A stretch of DNA of 64,000 nt from Tolypocladium sp. Sup5 PDA-1 (Eukaryota > Ascomycota > Sordariomycetes > Hypocreales > Ophiocordycipitaceae): assembly GCA_000750105.3 (NCBI GenBank), contig JPHH03000019.1, forward strand, positions 186,001 to 250,000, in the 5' to 3' direction. The position numbers were made by a program, and so were the translations under genes. Shown here one piece after another: positions 23,899-35,534 of this stretch; position 1 is the stretch's first letter, and each line of letters opens with the position of its first letter. Under the pieces are notes generated by a model. It had not been told where the DNA came from. It did not search any database and saw only the letters and a list, made by a program, of their open reading frames with translations.

Positions 23899-25360
23899 AT
23901 GAAGCGCATCTACGGCAAGCTCAGGCGACGTCTTCGCCATGGGCCAAAACCTGCCACTCGGCCACCGTCAGCAGCGAAAGCAGCACCAGCGAACGCAGCA
24001 CCGGATACCGTTGCCTCTGAAACGTCAGCGACGACACCTGAATCAACCACGGAAACCCCGCCTCCATTGTCGAGCCGCGATCCAGACGAGCAGGTAGACG
24101 CGCCGTTGGAAGCTCTGCCAGCAGAGGTGCGATATCACCTGCTCTCTTTCTTGGATTTGGACCAACTCAAGAGCTTGGTCCACGCTTCGCCCGTGTACCA
24201 TCAGCAATACCTTTCGGGCCGCAGGCTGTTGCTTTGCGGCCTTCTAGAGGGAATGCTAGGCATTGTTGCTGTCGATGCGTGGGCCGCATGCCGCGCCAGC
24301 GTAAGGAGGACTGCTGGGAGGCTCACGCGAGGAAAAGTCAAGGCACATCTCCAACGGTACCAGGATCGCCGCTCATCCACCCAGATATACGCAATCCGCG
24401 ATGAAAAACTCCCTGAGAAAGACCTTGTCTTTATGGTCAAGTTTCACTGGTTCGTTGTGGCCCCTTCGAAGCGAATCCGCGGTCGATCTCCACGACAGCG
24501 AAACCCTCTCACAAACGGAGGAAACCCGTCTCATACGGGCGTTGTATCGGTTCCAGCTGTGTTGCACGCTTTTCGGCAAAAGCCGTCTGGGCCTCCCGCA
24601 GGTAACAGGGAGCAGATTTGAGTCTGTCGAGATTCTCGCGCTGTTCCTCTGTCTGTTTGAGCCGTGGGAGGTGGAGGAAATTGCATGCATATACGCATTC
24701 GCAAAGGAGAAATATAAGCAGGTTTTCGGGGATATCAAATGGGACGTAGATGAGATGAATCCAAGGTTCGACGGCCAGCGCCCACCTACGCCCGACGGGG
24801 CATTTGACTTTGACGACCATTGTAAGTCGCCCGCCGACCTCGCTCTGCGAGTATTTGAAATTTGGACTTGGAAACTAATCAGGCTCGTTTTCGGCATTCA
24901 AGGGGCCTATACTATGCTGTTACAGGGCACAATTTCTCGCGGCCTCGACCCCCCGCAAGCTGTCTTTGACATCGGCGACCACGATCAGCTTGTTTCCACA
25001 ATGCAAGCGCAGATTACGTGGGTAGTAGGCGATTTATTGGAAGGTGATGCCTGGAGCGAGTCGGCCCAGTTTGTTCGAAGACGAGGGCGCCCATCCAAAG
25101 GGGACGAGAAACAGCAGCTAAAAGATCCGATGCCATTCGAAGGTGACAGTGAGTCGTGCCCACCTTTAGGCTGGACAACGATCTGAAAGGACACATATAG
25201 CAACCTTTTTGGGTTCTATATGCCGGATGCAGCTCGCCTGTTGGGCTATGTGTTCTGGGATGCGCCGCGCATGGAGAGCACGGGGGCTCGAGATGTACTA
25301 ACCAGGCAATGCGAGACGGAGTGGCACGGTCACGACCCGAGAGACTATGTAATATATTAG
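23899..25360 (+). pseudogene. F-box-like protein, paralogue 1 (frameshift plus nonsense)
   Basis: The start MKRIYGKLRRRLRHG matches paralogue 2 (MKRVYVKLKHRLRRR). A Pro/Thr-rich linker leads to an F-box-like core (LPAEVRYHLLSFLDLDQL, SLVHASPVYHQQYLSGRRLL) and the family's downstream domain (LYRFQLCCTLFG, LFEPWEVEEIACIYAFAKEK, IKWDVDEMNP). Relative to paralogue 2, a net loss of 68 nt near 24455-24490 shifts the frame. An intron at 24822-24902 is conserved. A TGA at 25184-25186 replaces the Trp of GWTTIW, although homologous sequence (YSNLFGFYMPDAARLLGYVF...) continues to the TAG at 25360. F-box proteins are substrate receptors of SCF ubiquitin ligases. The two lesions suggest loss of function; a shortened product from the first frame cannot be excluded. 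Confidence 0.8.
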
Positions 25361-25749
25361 CCAGCGGTAAGATGCTGGAGTTTTCAGATGCTATCTCAAG
25401 CCCCGTTAGTGATGTGTATGCTCTGGGATTTCCGTCCAGAAGGCTCATACTGTCCTTGTCCCCAGGAATCGGAGGCGTTTCAGATTGTCATGCTGCTCGC
25501 CACAGATTGATTAATTGCCAAACTTGAACCCGGAACCCGAGGGAGAAGAGCGTAGCTCAAAGTTATAGTCATTGGGGACGCTGAGCTTTTGGTGTTAGAC
25601 CTGGGCACCTTCATTGATGCGTGTTGTTCACTTGAGGCCTCGCGAGATGTTTCTAAGACCCGCTTGTTGTTGCGGTTCTATTCCACGTCCACTTCCATCC
25701 GAACGTTTCTCCCGAGCAAGGCCCCTTTTCCATCCCCTATTAAGAGTTG
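25361..25749. other. 3' flank of F-box-like paralogue 1
   Basis: No coding content recognised. It ends at the edge of duplicated block B. Confidence 0.4.
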
Positions 25750-26325
25750 GTCATGCAGGTCGTGGTTGAAAAGGATAAAGAAGTAACCGGATGAGAGCCG
25801 CTGATAAGTAGTTGGTGGAATAAATATTTAATATCACGACTGAGAGAAAGCAGATTTGAGATTTAGAAAGGAAGCAGAGCAAACAGAGTGATCCCAGATA
25901 CACTAGCAATAAGTAAACCGAAAAGAAACAGAAAATTCGAAAGCAGGGGAACGCGGTAAACGCAAAGAAACACAGGAAACGCGTAGAAACAAAGGTGGAT
26001 GGAAAGCATTGCCTAGATGTCCGTCGGCAGCAACAGTACGCATTCGGCATCTTCTGGCATTTTTCTCAACTGGTACGGCTATCGAAGCAGCGCTGGATCA
26101 GCTCGCCTCGATCGTGCGGTCCAAAGACCTATATCGAATTTGTCAGAGATATGATCCACGACGGTGGCGGCTCTGATACTTACATTCATAATTTTTCCTC
26201 ACTTCTATTACAGCCTTCCGGGCGCCCTTGAGAGCACTTTCTCCAGCCAGGATGTGCGTCCTGATTGACTCTGTGTCTTTGTACGCGTTGCGGAAAGTCT
26301 GGAGGAATACCAATCGGGCCTAGGT
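25750..26325. repeat. segmental duplication, block B (derived copy)
   Basis: Collinear with block A: it begins with a decayed copy of the last codons and stop of the DUF1857 gene (AAAGAAGTAACCGGATGAG), then its 3' flank, then the last two exons of the small minus-strand gene. Similarity stops at 26320, the acceptor of that gene's penultimate exon. Beyond that the sequence differs from block A. Confidence 0.85.
26079..26319 (-). pseudogene. truncated copy of the small spliced gene (copy B)
   Basis: Minus-strand exons 26319..26184 and 26128..26079 correspond to the last two exons of the gene at 22943-23325. The products align without gaps: ARLVFLQTFRNAYKDTESIR against ARLNFLDQFRNAYMDTYAIE, and LWTARSRRADPALLR against IWVTYSRRPDPSAFR. 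The intron (55 nt, GTAAGT...GATATAG) sits at the same codon and phase. Upstream exons are absent because the duplicated block ends here, so the copy probably has no start. The frame is still unbroken, so recent truncation or a fused new 5' exon is possible. Confidence 0.6.
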
Positions 26326-26540
26326 ACCCCGTACCCTCGCAGCGGGTTGCTTGCACGTGAATCAGGGCGCCTCCACGCGCCAGTTCACAGCTGCAGCCTC
26401 CAGAGTCCAGACATCTTCCTCTCATCCGCCCCCAGTGGCACAGTCCGTTTGACAGTCTCATCATTTGCCTCAGATGCCTGCCCCCGGTAGGACCTGTTTC
26501 AGCACGATACTCTCTGTGCTGCCTACCAACTATCGTTCAA

Positions 26541-27875
26541 ATGAAGCGCGTCTACGTCAAGCTCAAACATCGTCTTCGACGTCGAAGGGCCCATGGCTCC
26601 CCATCATCGCCATCGTCTTCATCGACAAAGAATCCTCTCAAAACTGCGGCCACACAGAGCCAGCAACCGCCATCACCGCGCGCTCCGGCTGAGCAGGCTG
26701 ATGCGCCTCTGGAATCTCTGCCACCAGAAGTGCGACATCATGTGCTTGCGTCATTGGACTTTCAGCAGTGCAATAGCCTTGTCCACGCCTCTCCCGTCTA
26801 TCATCAGCAGTATCTTTCGGGGCGTAGACTGCTGCTCTACGCCCTTCTAGAGAACACGCTGGGCGGTGCTGCCGTCGACGCATGGGCCGCATTTCGCGCA
26901 GGCTCTGCCAGAGTTTCAGGGAGGCTTACGAGTGGAAAGGTCATGGGACACCTCAAACGATACCAAGAACGCCGCTCCTCTAATACGAACTTCTCGATCC
27001 GGGACGAGGACCTCACCGAAGAGGACGTCGCTTTTATGATTAGATTTCATGGCCTCATCGTCGCATCTCTCGTTCAGCGCTGTGCCCACTGGGCGCTTTC
27101 AAACCTGTCTGCCGGATCCACGGCGGAGCACAAGGACAACGAGGTTCCCTTGACGGAGCAGATGGACATCGAAGCCCTCTCACAAACAGAAAGCACGCGA
27201 CTACAGCGAGGCTTATACCGCTTTCAGCTGTGTTGCAGCCTGTTTGGCGCCAGTCGCCGAGAGGCCCCTGACGTGACAGGGAGGAACTTTGATGCTGAAG
27301 ACATTCTTATACATTTTCTCGGCCTATTCGAGCCCTGGGAGATTGAGGAAATTGGTTGCATTTATGCCTTTGCAAAAGATAAATATGAACAGATCTTCCG
27401 AGCCATCAAATGGGACGTGGACCCGATGAACCCAAAATTCGACGATGAGCGTCCTCCTACCCCCACGGGGGCCTTCGACTTTAATAGCACATGTAAGTCG
27501 CGAACCTTTCTCAAATCCTTTGCGCTTAAATGTAGAGGCTAACCATGGTCGTCTTTGCCATTCATTCCAGGGCTTTACGATATTCTACTAGAGGGCACAA
27601 TTTCGCGGGGCCTTGAGCTCCTGAACTCTGTTTTCGGCATCGAAAAGCACGATCAGCTTGTTGCCACAATGCAAGAGCAGATTGCTTCGCCCGGGGGGCG
27701 CGATTTCCTTGATAATTTTGGTGCCTGGGGCGACACTACTCAGTATAATCGACGACAAAAACATCCTTCGGAAGGGGACGCGAAAACACAGCGGAAAGAT
27801 CCGATGCCATTCCAAGGCGACAATGACTCGTCTCCCCCGATAGGCTGGACGACGATCTGGAGGGAAACTTTATAG
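26541..27875 (+). CDS. F-box-like protein, paralogue 2 (near-intact, C-terminus lost)
   Basis: Exons 26541..27492 and 27571..27875 give 418 residues. Order: basic start MKRVYVKLKHRLRRR; Ser-rich linker; F-box-like core LPPEVRHHVLASLDFQQC with SLVHASPVYHQQYLSGRRLL; a long helical region with LYRFQLCCSLFG, LFEPWEIEEIGCIYAFAKDK and IKWDVDPMNPKFDDERPPTP; then, after the intron, LEGTISRGLELLNSVFG. One extra T near 27868 shifts the frame into a stop after TTIWRETL. The expected tail (YVFWDAPRMESTG...DPRDWLM) is still readable in the next frame to 28041. It is the best-preserved member of the array and could still act as an SCF substrate receptor. The tail lesion makes that uncertain. Confidence 0.7.
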
Positions 27876-28041
27876 CAATCTTCTGGGTCCCTTCGTGCCG
27901 GAATCCTTTCGTCGTTTTGGTTATGTGTTCTGGGATGCGCCTCGCATGGAGAGCACGGGGGGTCGAGATGTAATAAGCAAAAAATGCGAGGCTGCTTGGG
28001 GAGATGATTATGATGACGACCCGAGAGACTGGTTAATGTAG

Positions 28042-28629
28042 AGCTTTAAGTGTAGCCAGCAGTATGCATTTAGAACCCAAAGACGCTGTCCAAAGACAGG
28101 CTACTTGTATTGGCCCGTCTGCTTCTGACTCGATCTGAATTCCAACAAAGTGAGCTCCTGCTTCACTTGTTCCAAGGTACAAGAGCTGTTTCACATGGCG
28201 ATTGCTCTTAAACGTGTTTCGTTCTACAAACTCGGCATTAACTGGAAAAGACCAACCTGACACAAGGCGCTATGTATTTTCGAGCATGTTGGGGACCTTT
28301 CGTACTCGGCTTGCGCATTCCGCCCCGGTCCACGTATGCCCACTTCGATTGCATGTACGAACCAACATCTCTCCATGCCACTCCTATCAAGTGTTGGCCA
28401 TGGAGCTCGAGGCTGAACCTTGCAGATGCCTGGCGTCAGTGAGTCAGCGCAGCATGCAGGGCTTGGCCTTAAATATCCAACCAACCCCAGCACCGTTGAC
28501 TTCCCTTTTCCCAACTCACTGTCCTCCAGAGACGAAAACACAAGGGCACATTGATCTTCTGAAATCACCGCCGGCCTTTTGACTGCGAAAACATCAACTG
28601 TACCCAACCTGATCGCCAGCCGCGGCATC
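28042..28629. other. intergenic region between F-box-like paralogues 2 and 3
   Basis: No trace of the DUF1857 scar or the small minus-strand gene was found here, unlike between paralogues 1 and 2. No gene is recognised. Confidence 0.45.
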
Positions 28630-30118
28630 ATGAGGCGAACCTTTTCCAATGCCAATAACCGATTCTCCAATGCCTCCCGGGCCTTGTCGTCGCCGGACCG
28701 CCCAGGTGCTGCGCCAGTTGAGTCTCAGCCAGGGACAGATAGTGAGTCGGTTGCTGCTTCCCAAGGCTCATTTCCAATTGTCGGCAAAGCAGACGGAGTT
28801 CTCGGCGCGCAGGTGAATTCGCCACTGGAGGAACTCCCTTCCGAAATACGACATCATCTACTCTCTCTGTGGCCCTTCAGCCACTCAGCAACTTGGTTCA
28901 CGCATCGCCCGTCTTTCACCAACATTATCTCCTGGGGCGCAGGGTACTACTCCGCGGATATATTCAGCGCACGCTCCCCAGCTCCCTCATCGCTCTCGTA
29001 TGCGCAGTCTTTCGCCGCGGCTCGGTCAGCTTCTCACAGTCACAAACGCGAGAGTCAGTCTACAACTTCGCGAAGGAGTACCGTAGTCACCGAAGATCGA
29101 CAGACTACAGCATACACAATGAGGAGTTGACAGAGACTGAGGCCGCGTCCATTGTCGAATTTTACCTCGCGATCGTAGTGCCCCTGCTGGAGCGCTATTC
29201 CCAACGGGCGCCGTTTAAAATCTCTCCCAAAGCGGCCTTGGGGTTGAAGAACAAGCAGCTGTCACGAGCCGAGTATACGCGGGTATTGTGAGGCCTCTAC
29301 GGTTTTCAGCTTTGCTGCAACCTGTTCGGAAACGGCTCTCATGTGGAATGCGATGAGAAGGGACCAAGGTGGCAGGCAGTCGGGCTCAACCAACTCTTGC
29401 TCTGGGTATACAAGCCATGGGAGGTCGAGGAGATCGCCTGCATCTATGCGTTTGCAAAGGATGAGTATGAGAAAATCTTTTCCAACATCACTTGGGATGT
29501 AAGCCCGGACAACCCAAGTTCGACCACGTCAGACGCAGACACCCCCTTCTTCCACATGGGGCATTTTGTCTTGGTGATATTTGTGAGTACAATTCCCATC
29601 AGCGCGGTGTAGAGGAATTCGCACTGGGTGGCTAATCCAATATCGTCAATGTCACAGCCCAATCCACCCGTCTCCTGGCTGGAACAGTCTCTCGCGGGCT
29701 CCCTCTACTCCACAAGATCTTATTTTCCATCCGAGACCATGAACACCTGGTCACGACCATGCAAGATCGGATTGCGTGGCCAGCGGGCACCTTTTTGGAT
29801 GGAGAGGCCTTGAAGGGATGGACACAGCAGAAGCGGCGCAGAATAGAGCTGTCCAACGGGGACCAGAGAGAGCAGCGACGTGACCCCCTGCCGTTCAAGG
29901 GTGACGACCCGCGGCAACCGCCCCTTGCCTGGTCGCTGCTTTGGGAGGGGACCTACAGCAACATCGTCGGAGACGTCATTGGTGACCGAATTCAGCGTCT
30001 GGGATATGTAATGTGGGATGCCTCGCGAATTGAGAGCACTGGTGCTGGGGAGGATATGATGCAGCTGAGGGATGTCTCGTGGGATGCTGGGAGGGATCAA
30101 AGAGACTTCTATGTATAG
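28630..30118 (+). pseudogene. F-box-like protein, paralogue 3 (several frame breaks)
   Basis: Start MRRTFSNANNRFSNASR, then LEELPSEIRHHLLSL. Near 28868 the frame shifts and the F-box continues one base over as LQPLSNLVHASPVFHQHYLL. At 29289-29291 a TGA stands where paralogue 2 has CGA (Arg), just before GLYGFQLCCNLFG. Near 29515 a one-base loss shifts the frame again. After an intron ending GTCACAG at 29659 the C-terminal part reads to the end (GTYSNIVGDVIGDRIQRLGYVMWDASRIESTG). At least three independent lesions make this a pseudogene. It is the most diverged of the three, and its preserved tail confirms that paralogues 1 and 2 lost theirs secondarily. Confidence 0.85.
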
Positions 30119-31102
30119 TTTGTGGTTAGGACCAGCACTTCTCACACCAAGCCGTCCATAGAACTTTCAGACCACCAATATTTTCAGTTTCTGCAGTCAA
30201 ACAGTTCAAAACAGCAACACGCTCCGTATGAGTAACGCAAAATTTGGCGAACTGGAAGACCAGGGGACGACTATACATGGTGGCAATTGAGCAGTATTTA
30301 ACCCTTGGGAGCGACATCTAGCTGACAAAGAGATCGTATTGCTGGCAGTCTCGTTGGGGCACTGGAGGCTGAGCAGATTTGTTGGTGTTGTGCGGTACCC
30401 GTTTGGCACTTGAGCCATGGGAAGTCATCTACTCGCGACTTCCTCGGGATTTCAATTCAAACCTAGCGCCAGCGCTATGTGTACGAGTAGGTAGCGATGG
30501 CAAACGCCCTCATAGTTCCTGACTACGGAGCGGAACTTTTGAAAGGATTCGAGGAAAAAGCCTCACTCTGATTCCGCAATTGACATCGAAATCGGGGTTG
30601 TCTTCCGAAGGGCGTCTTCCCGTCTGATTCTGGCCACTAACTATTGAGGCATGATATAGCTTATGACGTCAGTACAGCCACTAGGGCAAGTTGAGCGTGT
30701 ACCGAGTATATTGGGACGACAAATACCGGGTAACCTCACTGTGATTGGAGGCTATTAGTTCCTTTTCAACATGGCCATGATCCCTTCAATGTCATGTACA
30801 TCACGGTTGTCCAACCGTTGAAGCCCGAGGCTCCAGGCTCTATGCCTGTCGCCGGACACATACCCCTGGTCAATATCGAATGTCGACAGGGCTGTCATCC
30901 GGCATCATCCGGCATCAACACAAGCAACTCCCGAGCACGGTCGACAGAATGACCTGTGCCACACAAATAATACATAAAAGCCGCAAATTTAGAATTACAT
31001 ACTGCGCTTTCGTTGATAACGTTGGCGATTATACCTCATTCATCATTATATTGAACGGCCATACGAAGTGGACGTGCTCCCCTAAACTCCCACCGTGACA
31101 AC
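30119..31102. other. intergenic region
   Basis: Promoter region of the GMC oxidoreductase. Only short unsupported frames. A tiny direct repeat (CATCCGGCAT twice) lies near 30898-30917. Confidence 0.45.
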
Positions 31103-32892
31103 ATGGCAGGCACTCTTTGGGACTATATTGTCGTCGGTGGCGGACTCTCGGCGTCGGTGGTGTCCAACCGCCTCCTGCGTCTCGATCGATCACTAAAGAT
31201 TCTTGTCGTCGAAGCCGGTCCCGATGCCAATAACGTCGAGGACATTACCTACCCGAATTCGACCAACCTCGATGGAGGGACATACGACTGGAAATACCAG
31301 ACAGTACCCCAAGTAAATCTCGGAAATCGCATCATCAATCTTCCTTGTGGTAAAGCGCTCGGAGGCGGTACCGTCATCAACTTTGGTAATATGATCCTCT
31401 ACCGAAACCTCATTCAAGGCCATGGCTTATTGTGCGTAGCTGGATGGATCCGCGGCGATAAGATTGACTTCGACCTCTGGGGCAAGACTGTTGGCGACAA
31501 TCGCTGGAGTTATGACAGCCTGCTGCCGTTCATGAAGCAGATCGAGAACCTCAGCAATGGTAACATAAACCCAACCGAGCACGGCGCTGATGGACCTATG
31601 GAACTCCAAACGGTTGCTTCAACGCATCGCGAGTATCCTTTGCGCCACAAAGTTCTCGAATCTTGGGAGAACGTAGGTGTTAAACCACTAGCGCATATTG
31701 ATGCCAACGCTGGGAAACCACTTGGGATCGGTGACTTCTGCGAGAACCGGCGGCAGGGCCGGCGCCAGATCGCATCAGTTGTTTACCCGCTTGACGGTAT
31801 TAGTGTCTTGACGGATACCTTGGTCGCCAAGGTGCTCGTGAAGAAGCAACACCACGATCGTGCCGTCCGCCTGGCCTACGGCATTCAACTTGCCAACGGG
31901 ACCGAGATCCACGGCAAGGAGATTATACTATCGTCGGGAGCTATCCGCACACCTCAGTTGCTAATGCTGTCTGGTATCGGGCCGGCCGATGAGTTAACTA
32001 GACATGGCATCGACGTCGTCCTTGACGTACCGGATGTAGGTAAGAATCTGTCCGATCACGGTCGGTTCGCCACGGCATGGAGGATCAAGGACCCTTCGGC
32101 CGGTTATGCTATCGGCTCCGACAATGCACTCTTCCAGCAGCCACAGTATAGCTGGGGCCTGCCGGTTGACTTCGTCGTCACGACGGGCGTGCAGGATAAG
32201 GTCGGGCTGGCGCAAGCAATCGAGGCCGACGAGGGCGTGGCACCCGACCCGGCAACCCACCCGCTGCTGAAGCAGGACCGCGCCTTTAACGAACACCTTT
32301 TTATGTATTCCGGCGCGACCGACGGCTCCGCCGTGACCTTCATGCTCGTCAACATGCTGCCGACGTCGCGTGGCAGCGTGACCCTCGCCTCCGCCGACGT
32401 CAATGATGCGCCAAAAATCGACCCCAATTACCATGCCACCGAAGTTGACAGGTTCATTACGCGCGATGGTTTGCGCCTGCAGATCAAGTTCGCCGACACT
32501 GAAGCCACCGTCATTGGCCGTGACATTCTCGACGGCGAGCTTGGCGCGACTGGGTTCAGTGAGGCCCTCACCCCCGACTCAACAGACGAGTATATCGATA
32601 GTCGAGTGGCGGCGGCGTTGGAGTAAGTTACTGGCTGCGCCGCCTCTGTTAACGATTTCAGTCTAAAAGGTACTGACTCGGCTCAAGTTCTAGCTACCAT
32701 CCCATGGGCACTACCGCGATGGGCAAGGTCGTCGATTCGGATCTGAACGTCATAGGCGTGTCCAGCCTGCGTGTCGTGGATGCGTCAGTATTTCCAGTCG
32801 TTATGACTGGCCATCTTCAAGTCGCGACGTATGCCATGGCCAGCCAAGCTGCCGAGATCATCTATGCCCAGCGGGGGGAGTGCAAGCACTGA
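31103..32892 (+). CDS. GMC-family FAD oxidoreductase
   Basis: Exons 31103..31385, 31440..32622 and 32694..32892 give 554 residues. The first intron (54 nt) is a multiple of three and, if read through, inserts 18 residues into the family motif that splicing restores (TVINF|AGWIRGDKIDFDLW). The N-terminal ADP-binding fold is IVVGGGLSASVVSNRL, where the usual last Gly of GxGxxG is Ala17. The GMC signatures GKALGGGT and LLMLSGIGPADEL are present, and the C-terminal active site has His491 in YHPMGTTAMG and His529 in TGHLQVATYA. Known chemistry: flavin oxidation of alcohols, sugars or aryl alcohols. There is no signal peptide, so it is probably intracellular. It has no functionally obvious neighbours; the substrate is unknown. 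Confidence 0.9.
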
Positions 32893-33859
32893 ACATGACA
32901 TCAGCATTCCAATGATAGAAGCTGTTGCAATAGCCAGCTAGGCCAGCAAAAGTGGACATTCGCAGTCTAGCAGATGTAACTAATGCCTACTGTTGCCATA
33001 TATTCTGTAGAGGTTCTCTAATAAGAGCAAATGCCGATGTTGGCACGGGAGGATGCTTTTCTGGCGCCACCATCTAGGTCTAGGTCTTAGCGTGGCCGTG
33101 AATCGTGTTGACCGTATGACAAACAAAACACCTTCGGGTTGGTGACTGACTCTCTTCCCTGCCTCTGCTGGAGCCAGCAACCGTCCTCGACAGTCGCTCC
33201 CGTGCACCGGCACCGGACTGAGGCTCTGCCTCATGTTTCTGGTTGGGCTTACTGTAGGTTGCATGACGACGGCTTTCAGGGAGGTCCTTGTCGGCTTCCC
33301 GCTCCCCACCCTGACGATCCCCGCCGACCCTGGCGATCAAATGCTCTCGCTCATGACCAATGGGCGGACTCGATGGACTGAAGCTTCCCAGTCGAGACCG
33401 TTGGCCAAACTCAATGACCAGGCTGTTTCATCGGATTTCCAGGCCGGGGCGATCTGGAGGATGCGGCACTGCATCCGGGATAGAGTTGGTGCCACCAATT
33501 AAGCCTCCGATATTCTGGCTCCAAGCATCCCTCGAGCCACGGAAGTCGCAGCAACAGGCTGAACGGCGCCACCTGCGATAGCCTCTCTCTCTCTCGACTA
33601 GTGGCAAACTGCGTAGCTTGCCATTGCCCATCCGGCCGAGCTCCCCAAGCTCCAATCGAGGACGATGGAATGTCGTTGCCCTCGACCCCACCACAAGATG
33701 GCGTCACGATACTTTGTCGTCACAAGTTTGACAAGTTTGTCGCTCTTTCGATGAGCCGCATATAAAGAAGCTTCGTCCGTGACACAGGGCAGGGTGGAAA
33801 TGGGGCTCGCCGGCCGATTGTCCCTCTCCAAGTCTCTATACACAAAAATCCTTTCGACG
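32893..33859. other. intergenic region with phosphatase promoter
   Basis: No supported gene. It holds the TATA box noted next. Confidence 0.5.
33761..33768 (+). promoter_or_regulatory. TATA box of the metallophosphatase gene
   Basis: TATAAAGA lies 99 bp upstream of the ATG at 33860. Transcripts would start near or past 33790-33800, which favours the 33860 start over the in-frame ATG at 33800. Confidence 0.5.
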
Positions 33860-35279
33860 ATGCTGCGAAGCGCTCCCTTGATAGCTTTCCTCGCAGGACT
33901 GTCTCATCAAGCCTCCACTCCTCGCGCAGCCAGCAACGAGACTCTCGCCCCATTGAAGTTTAACAAAAACGGAACCTTTCAGATTGCCGTCTTCTCGGAC
34001 TTCCACTTTGGCCAATGTTCGTCTTTGCACCTCCATGAACCACGCGCCTCATGTCACTGAAACAGTAGCAGACGAGTCGAGCACGGGCCCGGAGCAAGAT
34101 CGCAACTCCGTCCGGGTCATTCGCGACGTCCTCGACTTCGACCCGCCGAACCTGGTCGTGCTGAATGGCGACCTCGTCCACGCGGAGAGCATGTACCTCG
34201 AAAACAGCACCCACTACATCGATCAGATTGTCGCCCCCATGGTCGAGCGCAATCTTTCCTGGGCTTCTACGTACGGGAATCACGACCACGGGTATAATAT
34301 AAGTGGTAATGGAATCCTTGAGCGCGAATACATGTGGCGCGGTGCCCGGACTCAGAAAATGGTTTCTGCGACCGATGCCGGCACCACCAACTACTACCTC
34401 CCCGTCTACTCTGCGGAGTGCATCAAAGGCAACAGTTGCACCCCCGAGCTGCTGCTGTGGTTCTTTGACAGCCGCGGCGGCGTCTATTTCCAGGGCGAGG
34501 ACCAGCCCAGCTGGGTCGACGAGAGCGTCGTGACGTGGTTCAACCTCACAAATGCCGCGCTGGTCAAGAAGCATCAAAAGGTCATCCCGTCGCTCGCCTT
34601 TGTCCACATCCCCATCAACGCGACCGAGGCGCTCCAGACAGAGTCCAAGACGGACGTCCGCAAACACTACCAACCCGGCATTAACCTCGACCCGCCCTCC
34701 GTGAAACAGGGCGCCGGGTGGTGCAGTGGCGACGACTTGGACGAGACGTGCGCCTACGGCGGCCAGGATGTACCCTTTATGCGCGCGCTGGTCACGATCC
34801 CCGGCGTCATGGCGCTCTTCTACGGGCACGACCACGGCAACACCTGGTGCTACAAGTGGGACGTGCAGCTCGCGGGCATGACGGTCGCTGGCAACGGCAT
34901 CAGCCTGTGCTACGGGCAGCACTCGGGCTACGGCGGCTACGGTGACTGGATCCGCGGCGCGCGCGAGATCGTCGTCTCCCAGGAGAAGCTCAAGGACTTC
35001 GCCGTCGACACGCACATCCGCCTGGAGTCGGGCCGTGCTGTCGGGGCCGTCACGCTGAACTCGACGTTCAACAAGGACCACTATCCCGCGACGCCGGACG
35101 AGAAGACCTACATGGGCTACTTGGAGAATGGCAAGGTGAAGGTGTATAGTGACTCCTCGTCGGCGGGGTCTTCGGTCCTGCGCGGCGGCTTGCAGGATGG
35201 TGACGCTCCGTCTGCTGGCGTGTTACGAGCGATTGCCGCTTGGGCGTTTGTTGAATGCATGTTGTGGGTGCTTTATTGA
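33860..35279 (+). CDS. secreted calcineurin-like metallophosphatase (DCR2/PAP29 type)
   Basis: Exons 33860..34016 and 34066..35279 (49-nt intron, GTTCGT...AAACAG) give 456 residues. The start MLRSAPLIAFLAGLSHQAST is a signal peptide. Metal-binding motifs are in order: FSDFHFGQ, NGDLVHAE, YGNHDHGY, FVHIPIN and YGHDHGNTW. The protein has many N-glycosylation sites (for example NST, NLS, NIS, NLT) and a hydrophobic C-terminus (LRAIAAWAFVECMLWVLY) after a Ser-rich stretch, which could be a GPI-anchor signal or a tail anchor. Family knowledge: metal-dependent phosphatases related to yeast Dcr2 and purple acid phosphatase 29. Location at the cell surface or secretory pathway is inferred. The upstream in-frame ATG (33800) would bury the signal peptide. 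Confidence 0.88.
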
Positions 35280-35534
35280 TGCGTTGAAACATATGACTTC
35301 ACCCCCCTGCCTTTGATACCCCAAGTTGCGCCTCACCGTCGAGTCTACGACAGTGGCAGCCTGATTCGGTGGCCACAGCAAAGCGTTTTGGATTTCATCT
35401 GTATTGTCGTACTTCGTATTACCCAGTCATATGCCCGTTGACAATTCTGCAGCGTTACGTGAATTGAAAATTATTATTACCGCTTCAACCAGCATCATAT
35501 ATCGCTTGCTGAGTCGTGAAGCATTTCAACAAGA

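Noticed and set aside
28042..28629. Third copy of the small minus-strand gene between F-box-like paralogues 2 and 3
   Set aside because: Neither the ARL...NAY exon nor the SRR.DP exon could be found in this interval on either strand.
25184..29291. RIP as the cause of the nonsense codons in the F-box-like array
   Set aside because: The TGG-to-TGA change at 25184 and CGA-to-TGA at 29289 occur in CpC and CpG context, not the CpA context preferred by RIP; other lesions are insertions or deletions.
33960..35081. 373-codon open frame antisense to the metallophosphatase
   Set aside because: Shadow of the phosphatase exon; no domain content, and the sense strand carries all metal-binding motifs.
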